From Rikenellaceae bacterium (GTDB taxonomy: Bacteria; Bacteroidota; Bacteroidia; Bacteroidales; Rikenellaceae): a stretch of DNA of 5,277 nucleotides. The position numbers and the translations under genes are program-made. Under the pieces are notes generated by a model that was given only the letters and a program-made list of their open reading frames with translations, made no database searches and was not told the DNA's origin. Positions 1 through 5,277 of this stretch are shown here, piece after piece (position 1 is the first letter of the stretch; every line of letters begins with the position of its first letter). The stretch is from contig JAITVB010000150.1 in assembly GCA_031286025.1 (NCBI GenBank), forward strand, positions 1 through 5,277, written 5' to 3'.

Positions 1-778
1 CGATCGGGATCGGCGTACGGAAATCGAGCGGAGTGCCTTCGACCGTCACGATATTGCCCGTCGGGATCGTCCCTTCCTTGATTTCGAGGTAAGAATCGGC
101 GTTGACGTATAGTTCATAATCATAAATATCCCCTTCACCGCCGCGCAAGTTGAAGAAGCTGTGGTTGGTCAGACTGAGCACGGTCGGACGGTCGGTGGTG
201 GCGATGTATTCGATCTTCAGTTCGTTGTCGTTCGTAAGCGTGTAGATGACCGTCACGTCGGCATTGCCCGGGAAACCGGCTTCGCCGTCGGGCGAAAGGT
301 AATTGAGTTCGAGCGACTGCTCTTTTCGGGCATTGGTGACTGGCTTGGGAGTGAAGATGGCGCGGTTGAAATCGGCCACGCCCACCGGGGCGATCCGGGC
401 GGCTTCATTGCCGGCCAACAGGTATTCGACGCTGTCGAGTGTGAATCTCCTGTCCTCGATGCGGTTGGCATAACGGCCCACAACGGCGCCCTGGTTGCCG
501 GATTTTGAACTGAGGTAATCGGCAATATTGTCAAAGCCGAGCACCACATCACGAAAGTTCCCTTCGCGGTCGGGGGTCCATAGCGACACCACGCGGCCGC
601 CGTAGTTGGTAATCTGCACGGCCGAGCCCGAAGCGTTGGTGAGCGTATAAAGCGAAATCGTCTGTCCGTTGACCGTCGTGTCGAACGCCGAGGCGGAAAG
701 TAGCGGCAAAGCAACGCGGGACTGGCACGAAATCATGCCCAAAACGGCCGCCAAGGCCAAGATTTTCAATTTATTCAT
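1..778 (-). CDS. GalM-family aldose 1-epimerase-like lipoprotein, C-terminus cut by window edge
   Basis: The family interconverts alpha and beta anomers of aldoses such as galactose. The frame is open from ATG at 778 to the left edge (259 codons); family members usually run to about 340-390 residues, so the C-terminus with the catalytic Glu is outside the window. Residues 1-18 look like a lipoprotein signal (Lys3, Lys5, hydrophobic LALAAVLGMIS, Cys18), suggesting a membrane-anchored periplasmic protein. Family landmarks are NYGGRVVSLWTPDR (58-71), VVLGFDNIADYL (78-89), GRYANRI (101-107), SPDGEAGFPG (162-171), NHSFFNL (205-211, with active-site His206) and VEGTPLDFRTP (246-256). The segment that normally reads NxGPxxLHGG is here NEAARIAPVG (124-133), so the first active-site His is replaced, apparently by Pro131. 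Fold assignment is secure; epimerase activity is uncertain. ATG 778 is chosen because it gives the complete signal peptide. No Shine-Dalgarno is seen. Confidence 0.88.
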   Translation of the reverse strand, partial: MNKLKILALAAVLGMISCQSRVALPLLSASAFDTTVNGQTISLYTLTNASGSAVQITNYGGRVVSLWTPDREGNFRDVVLGFDNIADYLSSKSGNQGAVVGRYANRIEDRRFTLDSVEYLLAGNEAARIAPVGVADFNRAIFTPKPVTNARKEQSLELNYLSPDGEAGFPGNADVTVIYTLTNDNELKIEYIATTDRPTVLSLTNHSFFNLRGGEGDIYDYELYVNADSYLEIKEGTIPTGNIVTVEGTPLDFRTPIPI

Positions 779-805
779 CATATTAAGCGGGTTGGATTAA
801 CTGAA

Positions 806-813
806 ACAAGATA
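806..813 (-). promoter_or_regulatory. weak candidate -7 element for the GalM-like gene
   Basis: Read on the minus strand this is TATCTTGT, one base off the Bacteroidetes TAnnTTTG -7 consensus, and 27 bases separate it from the ATG at 778. No recognisable -33 TTTG lies at the expected spacing upstream, which instead holds an A-rich run. It is a candidate only, based on position and partial match. Confidence 0.25.
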
Positions 814-869
814 ATGCTTTTTTCTTTTATCCGTTCCGATCGCTGTCGGATTTTTTCACAAGAAACCAT

Positions 870-877
870 TATCTTTG
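870..877 (+). promoter_or_regulatory. -7 promoter element (TAnnTTTG) for rarA
   Basis: TATCTTTG matches the Bacteroidetes primary sigma factor -7 consensus TAnnTTTG exactly and lies 24 bases before the rarA ATG. Transcription would begin within a few bases downstream, giving a leader of roughly 10-20 bases. The -33 region (about 847-856) has a T-run but no clear TTTG, so the promoter is half-canonical. The location in the divergent intergenic region supports it. Confidence 0.5.
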
Positions 878-901
878 TTCGATCGGTGATCCCTATTGAT
901 T

Positions 902-2176
902 ATGCAGAGCAACATTCCATTGGCGGAGCGCCTCCGCCCCAAGAGCCTTGACGAATATATCGGCCAGGCCCACCTGGTGGGGCCCGACGGCGTGTTCCGG
1001 CGTTTTCTTGAATCGGGCAATGTGCCTTCTTTTATCCTCTGGGGGCCGCCGGGCGTGGGCAAGACCACGTTGGCGCGGTTGGTCGCCACGTCGCTCGACC
1101 GCAAGTTTTTTACGCTGAGTGCCGTCAGTTCCGGGGTAAAAGAGGTACGCGAAGTAATTGAGAAAGCGCGGCAGCGGCATTTTTTCAATACGCCGTCGCC
1201 GTTCCTGTTCATCGATGAAATCCATCGGTTCAACAAGTCGCAACAGGATTCGCTGCTCGGGGCAGTCGAGCAGGGCTTGGTGACGCTCATCGGGGCAACG
1301 ACCGAAAATCCTTCGTTCGAGGTCATCCCGCCGCTCTTGTCGCGGTGCCAGGTCTACATTCTGAAATCGTTGGAGGACGGCGACCTGAAAACCCTGCTCG
1401 ATCGGGCGCTGACCAGGGATCTGATTCTTAAGGAGCGTCGGATGAAGGTAGAGGAAACCGAAGCGCTGTTCCGCTTTTCGGGCGGCGATGCCCGGAAACT
1501 ACTGAACATCTTGGACATACTTAACAATGCGATCGAAGGCGAGTTAATGATCAACGACGCCAACGTGACCGATTGCCTGCAACAGAACATCGCCCTCTAC
1601 GACAAAAATGGCGAGCAGCACTACGATATCATTTCGGCCTTCATCAAGTCGGTGCGCGGAAGCGATCCCCATGCCGCCGTCTACTATTTGGCGCGAATGT
1701 TGGCCGGGGGCGAAGACCCGAAATTCATCGCCCGGCGGTTGGTGATCCGGGCTTCCGAAGATATAGGATTGGCTAATCCAAACGGCCTGCTGATGGCCAA
1801 CGCCTGTTTCGACACGGTGCATAAGATCGGGATGCCCGAAGCACGGATCACATTGGCCCAAGCGACGATCTATCTGGCCACCAGCCCCAAGAGCAACACT
1901 GCCTACGAGGCGATCGACCGTGCGATCGCCTTTGTCAACAACGACACGACCAACCGCCCTGTGCCGCTACACTTGCGCAACGCCCCCACCCGCCTGATGA
2001 AAAACATCGGTTACGGCAAGGATTACAAATATGCCCACAGTTTCAAGGGGAATTTCGCCGAGCAGGAGTTTATGCCCGAAGGCCTCGTCGGCCACAAGTT
2101 CTACGAACCGGGCAACAATTCGAAAGAGGCCGAGATCGACGCCCGGATGAAACGGCTTTGGGGTGAAAAATATTAA
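902..2176 (+). CDS. rarA: Replication-associated recombination protein A (RarA/MgsA), AAA+ ATPase
   Basis: RarA (MgsA; eukaryotic relative WRNIP1/Mgs1) is a cytoplasmic tetrameric clamp-loader-like ATPase that acts at stalled replication forks and gaps. The protein is 424 residues, normal for the family. It opens with the typical PLAERLRPKSLDEYIGQ segment (6-22). Visible motifs are Walker A GPPGVGKT (48-55), Walker B FLFIDEIHRF (101-110), sensor 1 GATTENPSF (131-139), an arginine-finger candidate in LLSRC (Arg148) and sensor 2 GGDARKLLN (194-202). The C-terminal oligomerisation/MgsA_C region includes RRLVIRASEDIGLANP (278-293), ATSPKSNTAYEAI (326-338) and a C-terminal LVGHKFYEPG segment (395-404). 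All catalytic motifs are intact. An in-frame TTG at 896 would add two residues, but ATG 902 is preferred because the family starts just before PLAER. No Shine-Dalgarno is present, as is usual in Bacteroidetes. It appears monocistronic, divergent from the GalM-like gene and convergent with the GH2 gene. Confidence 0.97.
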   Translation: MQSNIPLAERLRPKSLDEYIGQAHLVGPDGVFRRFLESGNVPSFILWGPPGVGKTTLARLVATSLDRKFFTLSAVSSGVKEVREVIEKARQRHFFNTPSPFLFIDEIHRFNKSQQDSLLGAVEQGLVTLIGATTENPSFEVIPPLLSRCQVYILKSLEDGDLKTLLDRALTRDLILKERRMKVEETEALFRFSGGDARKLLNILDILNNAIEGELMINDANVTDCLQQNIALYDKNGEQHYDIISAFIKSVRGSDPHAAVYYLARMLAGGEDPKFIARRLVIRASEDIGLANPNGLLMANACFDTVHKIGMPEARITLAQATIYLATSPKSNTAYEAIDRAIAFVNNDTTNRPVPLHLRNAPTRLMKNIGYGKDYKYAHSFKGNFAEQEFMPEGLVGHKFYEPGNNSKEAEIDARMKRLWGEKY

Positions 2177-2206
2177 ACCGCCACGCACTTTTGTGCATGG
2201 CGGTTT
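2175..2206. terminator. bidirectional intrinsic terminator between rarA and the GH2 gene
   Basis: The hairpin has arms AAACCGCCACGCAC (2175-2188) and GTGCATGGCGGTTT (2193-2206), a TTTT loop and one C/A mismatch, giving 13 pairs over 14 positions. It begins inside the rarA stop codon (2174-2176). Read on the minus strand, the stem ends in TTT and runs on into AATATTTTTC, a good U-rich tail for the GH2 transcript. On the plus strand the tail is only TTT, part of the stem, followed by GGTCTTG, so rarA termination may be less efficient. Position at a convergent junction and near-perfect symmetry support a shared terminator. Confidence 0.88.
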
Positions 2207-2236
2207 GGTCTTGCCGTATTCCGACTCACTCCACCG

Positions 2237-4837
2237 CTATTCGGTCGGGACGCCGAATTGGGTTTGTTGGCGTTCGACTTCCATCAGTTGCTGACGTTTG
2301 CGTTCGGCGTTCTGGGGCGAGTCGTCGCCGCGGCCGGTTTCGTATAGTGCACCAACGTTCTTCACTTGCGGCCGGTCGGTGTAAAGCAAGCTGCGGACAG
2401 GGGCAATGCTTTCCAGTTCGAGCATGGCTTCGGTCGGCGTGTGGTCGCCTTCGAAGAGCACCCGCGCCCGTACCCGGATTTTACCGGGGACAAGCGTCGA
2501 ACGGATCAGCACCGGCGCCGAACCGAACTCCACCTCGCGCGGATTAGCGCCGAGAATCATATCGCCGATAATTTCGCCCTCGCCTTCAACGCTGAACAGG
2601 ATGCGGTCTTTGGCCAGACGGCGCACGTTGCCGTCATCGTCGGTCACTTCGGCCACTGCCACGGCGAAGTCCGACCCGTCGGCCACGAGCGATTGCCCCG
2701 CGTGAGCCATCGAAAGTCTCAGATTGGTCGATCGCCTCGACGGCATCTTCTTCTCAGAGCAAACCACTTTTCCGTCGATGATCCCTTCGACCAGAAAACT
2801 GACCTGTTGCGGTTTCTTCTGCGTATACGAGAGGTTTCTCAAATCATAAAAGTCGTACACGTCCTTGAAGACGGTCGGAGCGTAAGGCATCCCATACTTG
2901 CCGCGCACAACAGGCAACACCAACGTGTCGCGTTCGTAAGCTGTGAGCCGCACCGAGTCACAGTTGCTGAACACCACCACGTCGGATCCCGAGAAAGGTC
3001 CCATCTCGTTGGCCACGAAAACCATCGGGCCGGTATCGGACAAGGCGAGGTCGACTGTTGGCGCCACCTGGCTCTTGAACATATAGTAGGCGTATTTCGG
3101 TTGGCGGAAAGCATCGACAAAACCACCCCAATAGGGGTCGGGATGGTAGCCGCGTTGGTGGTCGAACGAGTGCCACTGCGTCCCGCCGAGAAATTGGCCG
3201 GTCGTCTGATACATCTCGTCGTAGGTTCGGGCCAGGTCCAACGCCTGGATCAGTTGCGGGCCTTCGCCCCAATTGCGCGAGGCACGGTTCGGCGTGTTGT
3301 GGGCATACCAGTCGTCGACCATTTCGCCCCATTCGCGGGTGAAGACCGGTTTGGCAAGTTTGCCTTCGTCGGCGGGCCAACCGTAGAGTACGTCATAGTT
3401 TTCGGCTACCCCTTCGGAGTGGTTGTCGCCGGCCACGAAACAGCCGGGATAAGGATATTCCTCGTTCGCAATCTGCTTCGTGCGCAGGGCAAAGCCCGGC
3501 GGATAGGGCGTTTCGTTCAATACCGGCTCCCACATGATCACCGACGGGTGGTTACGGTCGCGGCGCACCATCTGGCGCACATCGTCATACACCCGATCGA
3601 CGAACTCCTGATTCCTATTAAAATACTGCCAACCGGGGGTGGCGACGATGATGAAGATGCCCAATTCGTCGCAGGCATCCATAAAGGCCTGATCCTGTGG
3701 ATAGTGGGCCGATCGGATGATCCGGCAACCGGCGTCGCGGATCGTCTTCGCATCGCGCCATTGTCCGCTGTTGGGCAGGGCGTTGCCTACATGTGCAAAG
3801 TCCTGATGGCGGTTGGTGCCGATCAATTGGCCGAACGGTTTGCCATTGAGAATAAACCCGCGGGCGACATCGAATTCCATTTTGCGAATGCCGGCGCGGG
3901 TGGCTACGCCGTCGAGGGGATTTCCTTTTGCGTCCAGAATGCGGGTTTCGACGCGGTAGAGGTGCGGGGCGTCAGGCTCCCACAAACTCGGAGCCGTGAC
4001 GGTGAATTTCTGGGATAGCTGCGCGTTGCTTCGGGCATCTATATTCGCGGGACTTTTTCGGGTAAAGAGTTTTTTTCCGGTGGGGTCATAAACTGTATTT
4101 TCGATCTGTACCCGAGATTTTTCCGTCGTGGCATTAGCCACTTCAACATCAACATGGAGATCGGCCTGTTTCGGGGAAATGTTGTCGCTATGCACGAAAA
4201 CACCCCCGCCGGCCACGCGGGTCGACCGGTTGGGATCGGTCACATAAATGTGGTTGGTGGCCACCAACCACACGTCGCGGTAAATACCGCCGTGATAGGC
4301 AAAATCCAACACATCCTGGAATTTACCGGGAGGATAGGTCTTGTCGTCGCTGTTGTCGACCATCACGGCGATCAGGCACTTTTGTCCCGCCTTTACGCCG
4401 AGCATCGTCAAGTCGACGTCAAACGGCAGATAGCCCCCATAATGCCTGCGAACGAGTCGGCCGTTCACATAAACTTCGGAACGGCCCATCGCGGCTTCGA
4501 AGTAAATCGAAATCCGTTTGCCGGTCAGTTCAGCCGGTATTTCGAAATGTTTGCGGTACCATGCCGGGCCTTGATAGTTGCGGCCGCCGCTCGCTTCGAC
4601 CGGGACGAGTTCGACGGTGTGGGGCGTGGCGACCACGTCCCATTTCGAATCATCGCAAGTCGGACGGTGGCCGTCCGGGTTCGCTCCGCGTGAAAAACGC
4701 CAACCGACATTGAAATTGTAGGCCGTGCGCCCATTGCCGGGAAGATCGAAAAAGCCCGCGGCCGAGGTTTCGGGTTGATAGGCCATCACTCTACCGACCG
4801 ATAGCAAACAGGTGAGGGATAGAAGTAAACATTTCAT
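2237..4837 (-). CDS. Secreted glycoside hydrolase family 2 enzyme (beta-galactosidase-like)
   Basis: GH2 enzymes are retaining exo-glycosidases, most often beta-galactosidases, beta-glucuronidases or beta-mannosidases. The protein has 866 residues. Residues 1-19 form a Sec signal peptide with a probable VMA|YQ cut, so it is likely periplasmic. An N-terminal jelly-roll sugar-binding domain (about 38-195) includes WYRKHFEIP (93-101) and YVNGRLV (123-129). An Ig-like domain (about 205-320) follows, then a TIM barrel (about 325-595) with GTNRHQDFAHVG (340-351), RSAHYP (375-380), acid/base candidate Glu442 in WEPVLNE (436-442) and nucleophile candidate Glu502 in REWGE. Residues about 600-695 and 700-800 are accessory beta domains; the second resembles the C-terminal GH2 Ig-like domain (DGSDFAVAVAEVTDDDGNV, then EGEGEIIGD). 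The tail from about 815 is charged and Gln-rich. The start lies 6 bases after the upstream hydrolase stop, implying one operon. Family membership is firm; the substrate cannot be read from the sequence. Confidence 0.93.
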   Translation of the reverse strand: MKCLLLSLTCLLSVGRVMAYQPETSAAGFFDLPGNGRTAYNFNVGWRFSRGANPDGHRPTCDDSKWDVVATPHTVELVPVEASGGRNYQGPAWYRKHFEIPAELTGKRISIYFEAAMGRSEVYVNGRLVRRHYGGYLPFDVDLTMLGVKAGQKCLIAVMVDNSDDKTYPPGKFQDVLDFAYHGGIYRDVWLVATNHIYVTDPNRSTRVAGGGVFVHSDNISPKQADLHVDVEVANATTEKSRVQIENTVYDPTGKKLFTRKSPANIDARSNAQLSQKFTVTAPSLWEPDAPHLYRVETRILDAKGNPLDGVATRAGIRKMEFDVARGFILNGKPFGQLIGTNRHQDFAHVGNALPNSGQWRDAKTIRDAGCRIIRSAHYPQDQAFMDACDELGIFIIVATPGWQYFNRNQEFVDRVYDDVRQMVRRDRNHPSVIMWEPVLNETPYPPGFALRTKQIANEEYPYPGCFVAGDNHSEGVAENYDVLYGWPADEGKLAKPVFTREWGEMVDDWYAHNTPNRASRNWGEGPQLIQALDLARTYDEMYQTTGQFLGGTQWHSFDHQRGYHPDPYWGGFVDAFRQPKYAYYMFKSQVAPTVDLALSDTGPMVFVANEMGPFSGSDVVVFSNCDSVRLTAYERDTLVLPVVRGKYGMPYAPTVFKDVYDFYDLRNLSYTQKKPQQVSFLVEGIIDGKVVCSEKKMPSRRSTNLRLSMAHAGQSLVADGSDFAVAVAEVTDDDGNVRRLAKDRILFSVEGEGEIIGDMILGANPREVEFGSAPVLIRSTLVPGKIRVRARVLFEGDHTPTEAMLELESIAPVRSLLYTDRPQVKNVGALYETGRGDDSPQNAERKRQQLMEVERQQTQFGVPTE

Positions 4838-4843
4838 ATATGA

Positions 4844-5277
4844 CTAATTTTCAAGTGATTTCGGAAGAATAACATCAGCCTGGCGCGAGGCGGGAGTAAC
4901 GGTCAGCGATTGGATCTTTCCATCGCGCAGTTCGGCTTCGACGGTGGTCTGGCCCGGGGCGTGAAGCCTGAAGCGAACGTCCCAGTCGGCGGGCCAGGCA
5001 GGAAAAAGGAGCAGGCGTCCATCGGCATCTTCCTGCATGAGCATCTCCTGAAGGCCGATCATAGCGCTGCCGCCGTGGTTGTGGTCGGGCGTCCAGTCGA
5101 AGCCCGGGCCCCAAAAGGCGGGGAAACGAGGTTTGGCATCATCCATCTTCAACAGGGTCAGGCGCTTGGCTTCATCGGTCAAACCGAGGCATGCAGCCCA
5201 GATATTGTCTTGCTTCCAACCGGCATGGCCGCGGAATCTCTGTGCGTCGGGGTCGTATAGGTAAGTGTTGACGGCCG
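4844..5277 (-). CDS. C-terminal part of a probable glycoside hydrolase, 5' end outside window
   Basis: The frame is open from the right edge to TAG at 4844-4846, giving 143 visible residues; the start and signal peptide lie beyond 5277. The visible part begins AVNTYLYDPDAQRFRGH, continues with an aromatic, His- and Gly-rich stretch including PAFWGPGFDWTPDHNHGGSA, and ends with a likely beta-sandwich (LLLFPAWPADWDVRFRLHAP, then DGKIQSLTVTP). This resembles the end of (alpha/alpha)6-barrel hydrolases of the GH95/GH65-like kind, and of Bacteroidetes proteins annotated as DUF5703 or hypothetical, in which a helical barrel is followed by a C-terminal beta-sandwich. That match is from memory of sequence style, not a search, so the exact family is unassigned. 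Only 6 bases separate its stop from the downstream GH2 start, so the two are probably co-transcribed and act on the same glycan. The catalytic acid cannot be pinned down in the visible fragment. Confidence 0.75.
   Translation of the reverse strand, partial: AVNTYLYDPDAQRFRGHAGWKQDNIWAACLGLTDEAKRLTLLKMDDAKPRFPAFWGPGFDWTPDHNHGGSAMIGLQEMLMQEDADGRLLLFPAWPADWDVRFRLHAPGQTTVEAELRDGKIQSLTVTPASRQADVILPKSLEN

Noticed and set aside
161..714. Alternative frames on both strands inside the GalM-like gene
   Set aside because: The GalM frame carries family motifs along its whole length; the others are shadows.
835..856. Short inverted repeat TCCGA/TCGGA followed by six Ts, resembling a plus-strand terminator
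   Set aside because: The stem is only five pairs, and it lies upstream of the rarA promoter element between divergent genes, so no known transcript would need it.
836..886. CCGATCG inverted repeat flanking the rarA -7 element as an operator pair
   Set aside because: CGATCG occurs many times inside coding regions of this window, so its presence here is weak evidence for a regulator site.
896..901. TTG at 896 as the rarA start
   Set aside because: ATG at 902 is in frame, fits the family N-terminus and needs no rare start codon.
856..1326. Minus-strand open frames opposite rarA
   Set aside because: They overlap the conserved ATPase core of rarA and encode low-complexity Ser/Arg-rich sequence with no recognisable family.
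2366..4018. A 550-codon open frame on the plus strand opposite the GH2 gene
   Set aside because: It lies entirely antisense to a well-supported GH2 coding region. Its translation is Arg-, His- and Val-rich with no recognisable domain, and long antisense frames are expected opposite GC-rich genes.
4808..4837. Possible lipoprotein signal at Cys10 of the GH2 protein
   Set aside because: Cys10 follows too short a hydrophobic stretch, and a good signal peptidase I site (VMA|YQ) lies further on, so a soluble periplasmic protein is more likely.

Overview
The window most likely comes from a Bacteroidetes (Bacteroidales-like) chromosome with fairly high GC content. The evidence is a TAnnTTTG-type promoter element, the absence of Shine-Dalgarno sequences ahead of every visible start, a lipoprotein-type aldose 1-epimerase, and secreted glycan-degrading enzymes like those of gut Bacteroidales. 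An Alistipes/Rikenellaceae-type host would fit the base composition, but that is inference only.

Layout: (1) 1-778, minus strand: N-terminal 259 codons of a GalM-family (aldose 1-epimerase-like) lipoprotein, cut by the left edge. (2) 779-901: a short AT-rich divergent intergenic region with a good -7 element for the plus-strand gene and a weak candidate for the minus-strand gene. (3) 902-2176, plus strand: a complete rarA/mgsA replication-associated AAA+ ATPase. (4) 2175-2236: a convergent junction with a strong hairpin that can terminate transcription from both sides. (5) 2237-4837, minus strand: a complete secreted glycoside hydrolase family 2 enzyme of 866 residues. (6) 4844-5277, minus strand: the C-terminal 143 residues of another probable glycoside hydrolase, cut by the right edge and lying 6 bases upstream of the GH2 start, so the two are very probably one operon.

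The two minus-strand hydrolases look like the promoter-distal end of a polysaccharide-degradation operon whose earlier genes lie off the right edge. They would act on a shared glycan in the periplasm. The GalM-like lipoprotein fits a sugar-processing theme but is a separate transcription unit, separated from the hydrolases by the housekeeping gene rarA on the opposite strand. No SusC/SusD transporter, regulator, mobile element, RNA gene, CRISPR array or defence system is visible, and I see no wholly new system. The most notable point is that the GalM-like protein lacks the conserved HGG motif carrying one of the two active-site histidines of the family.
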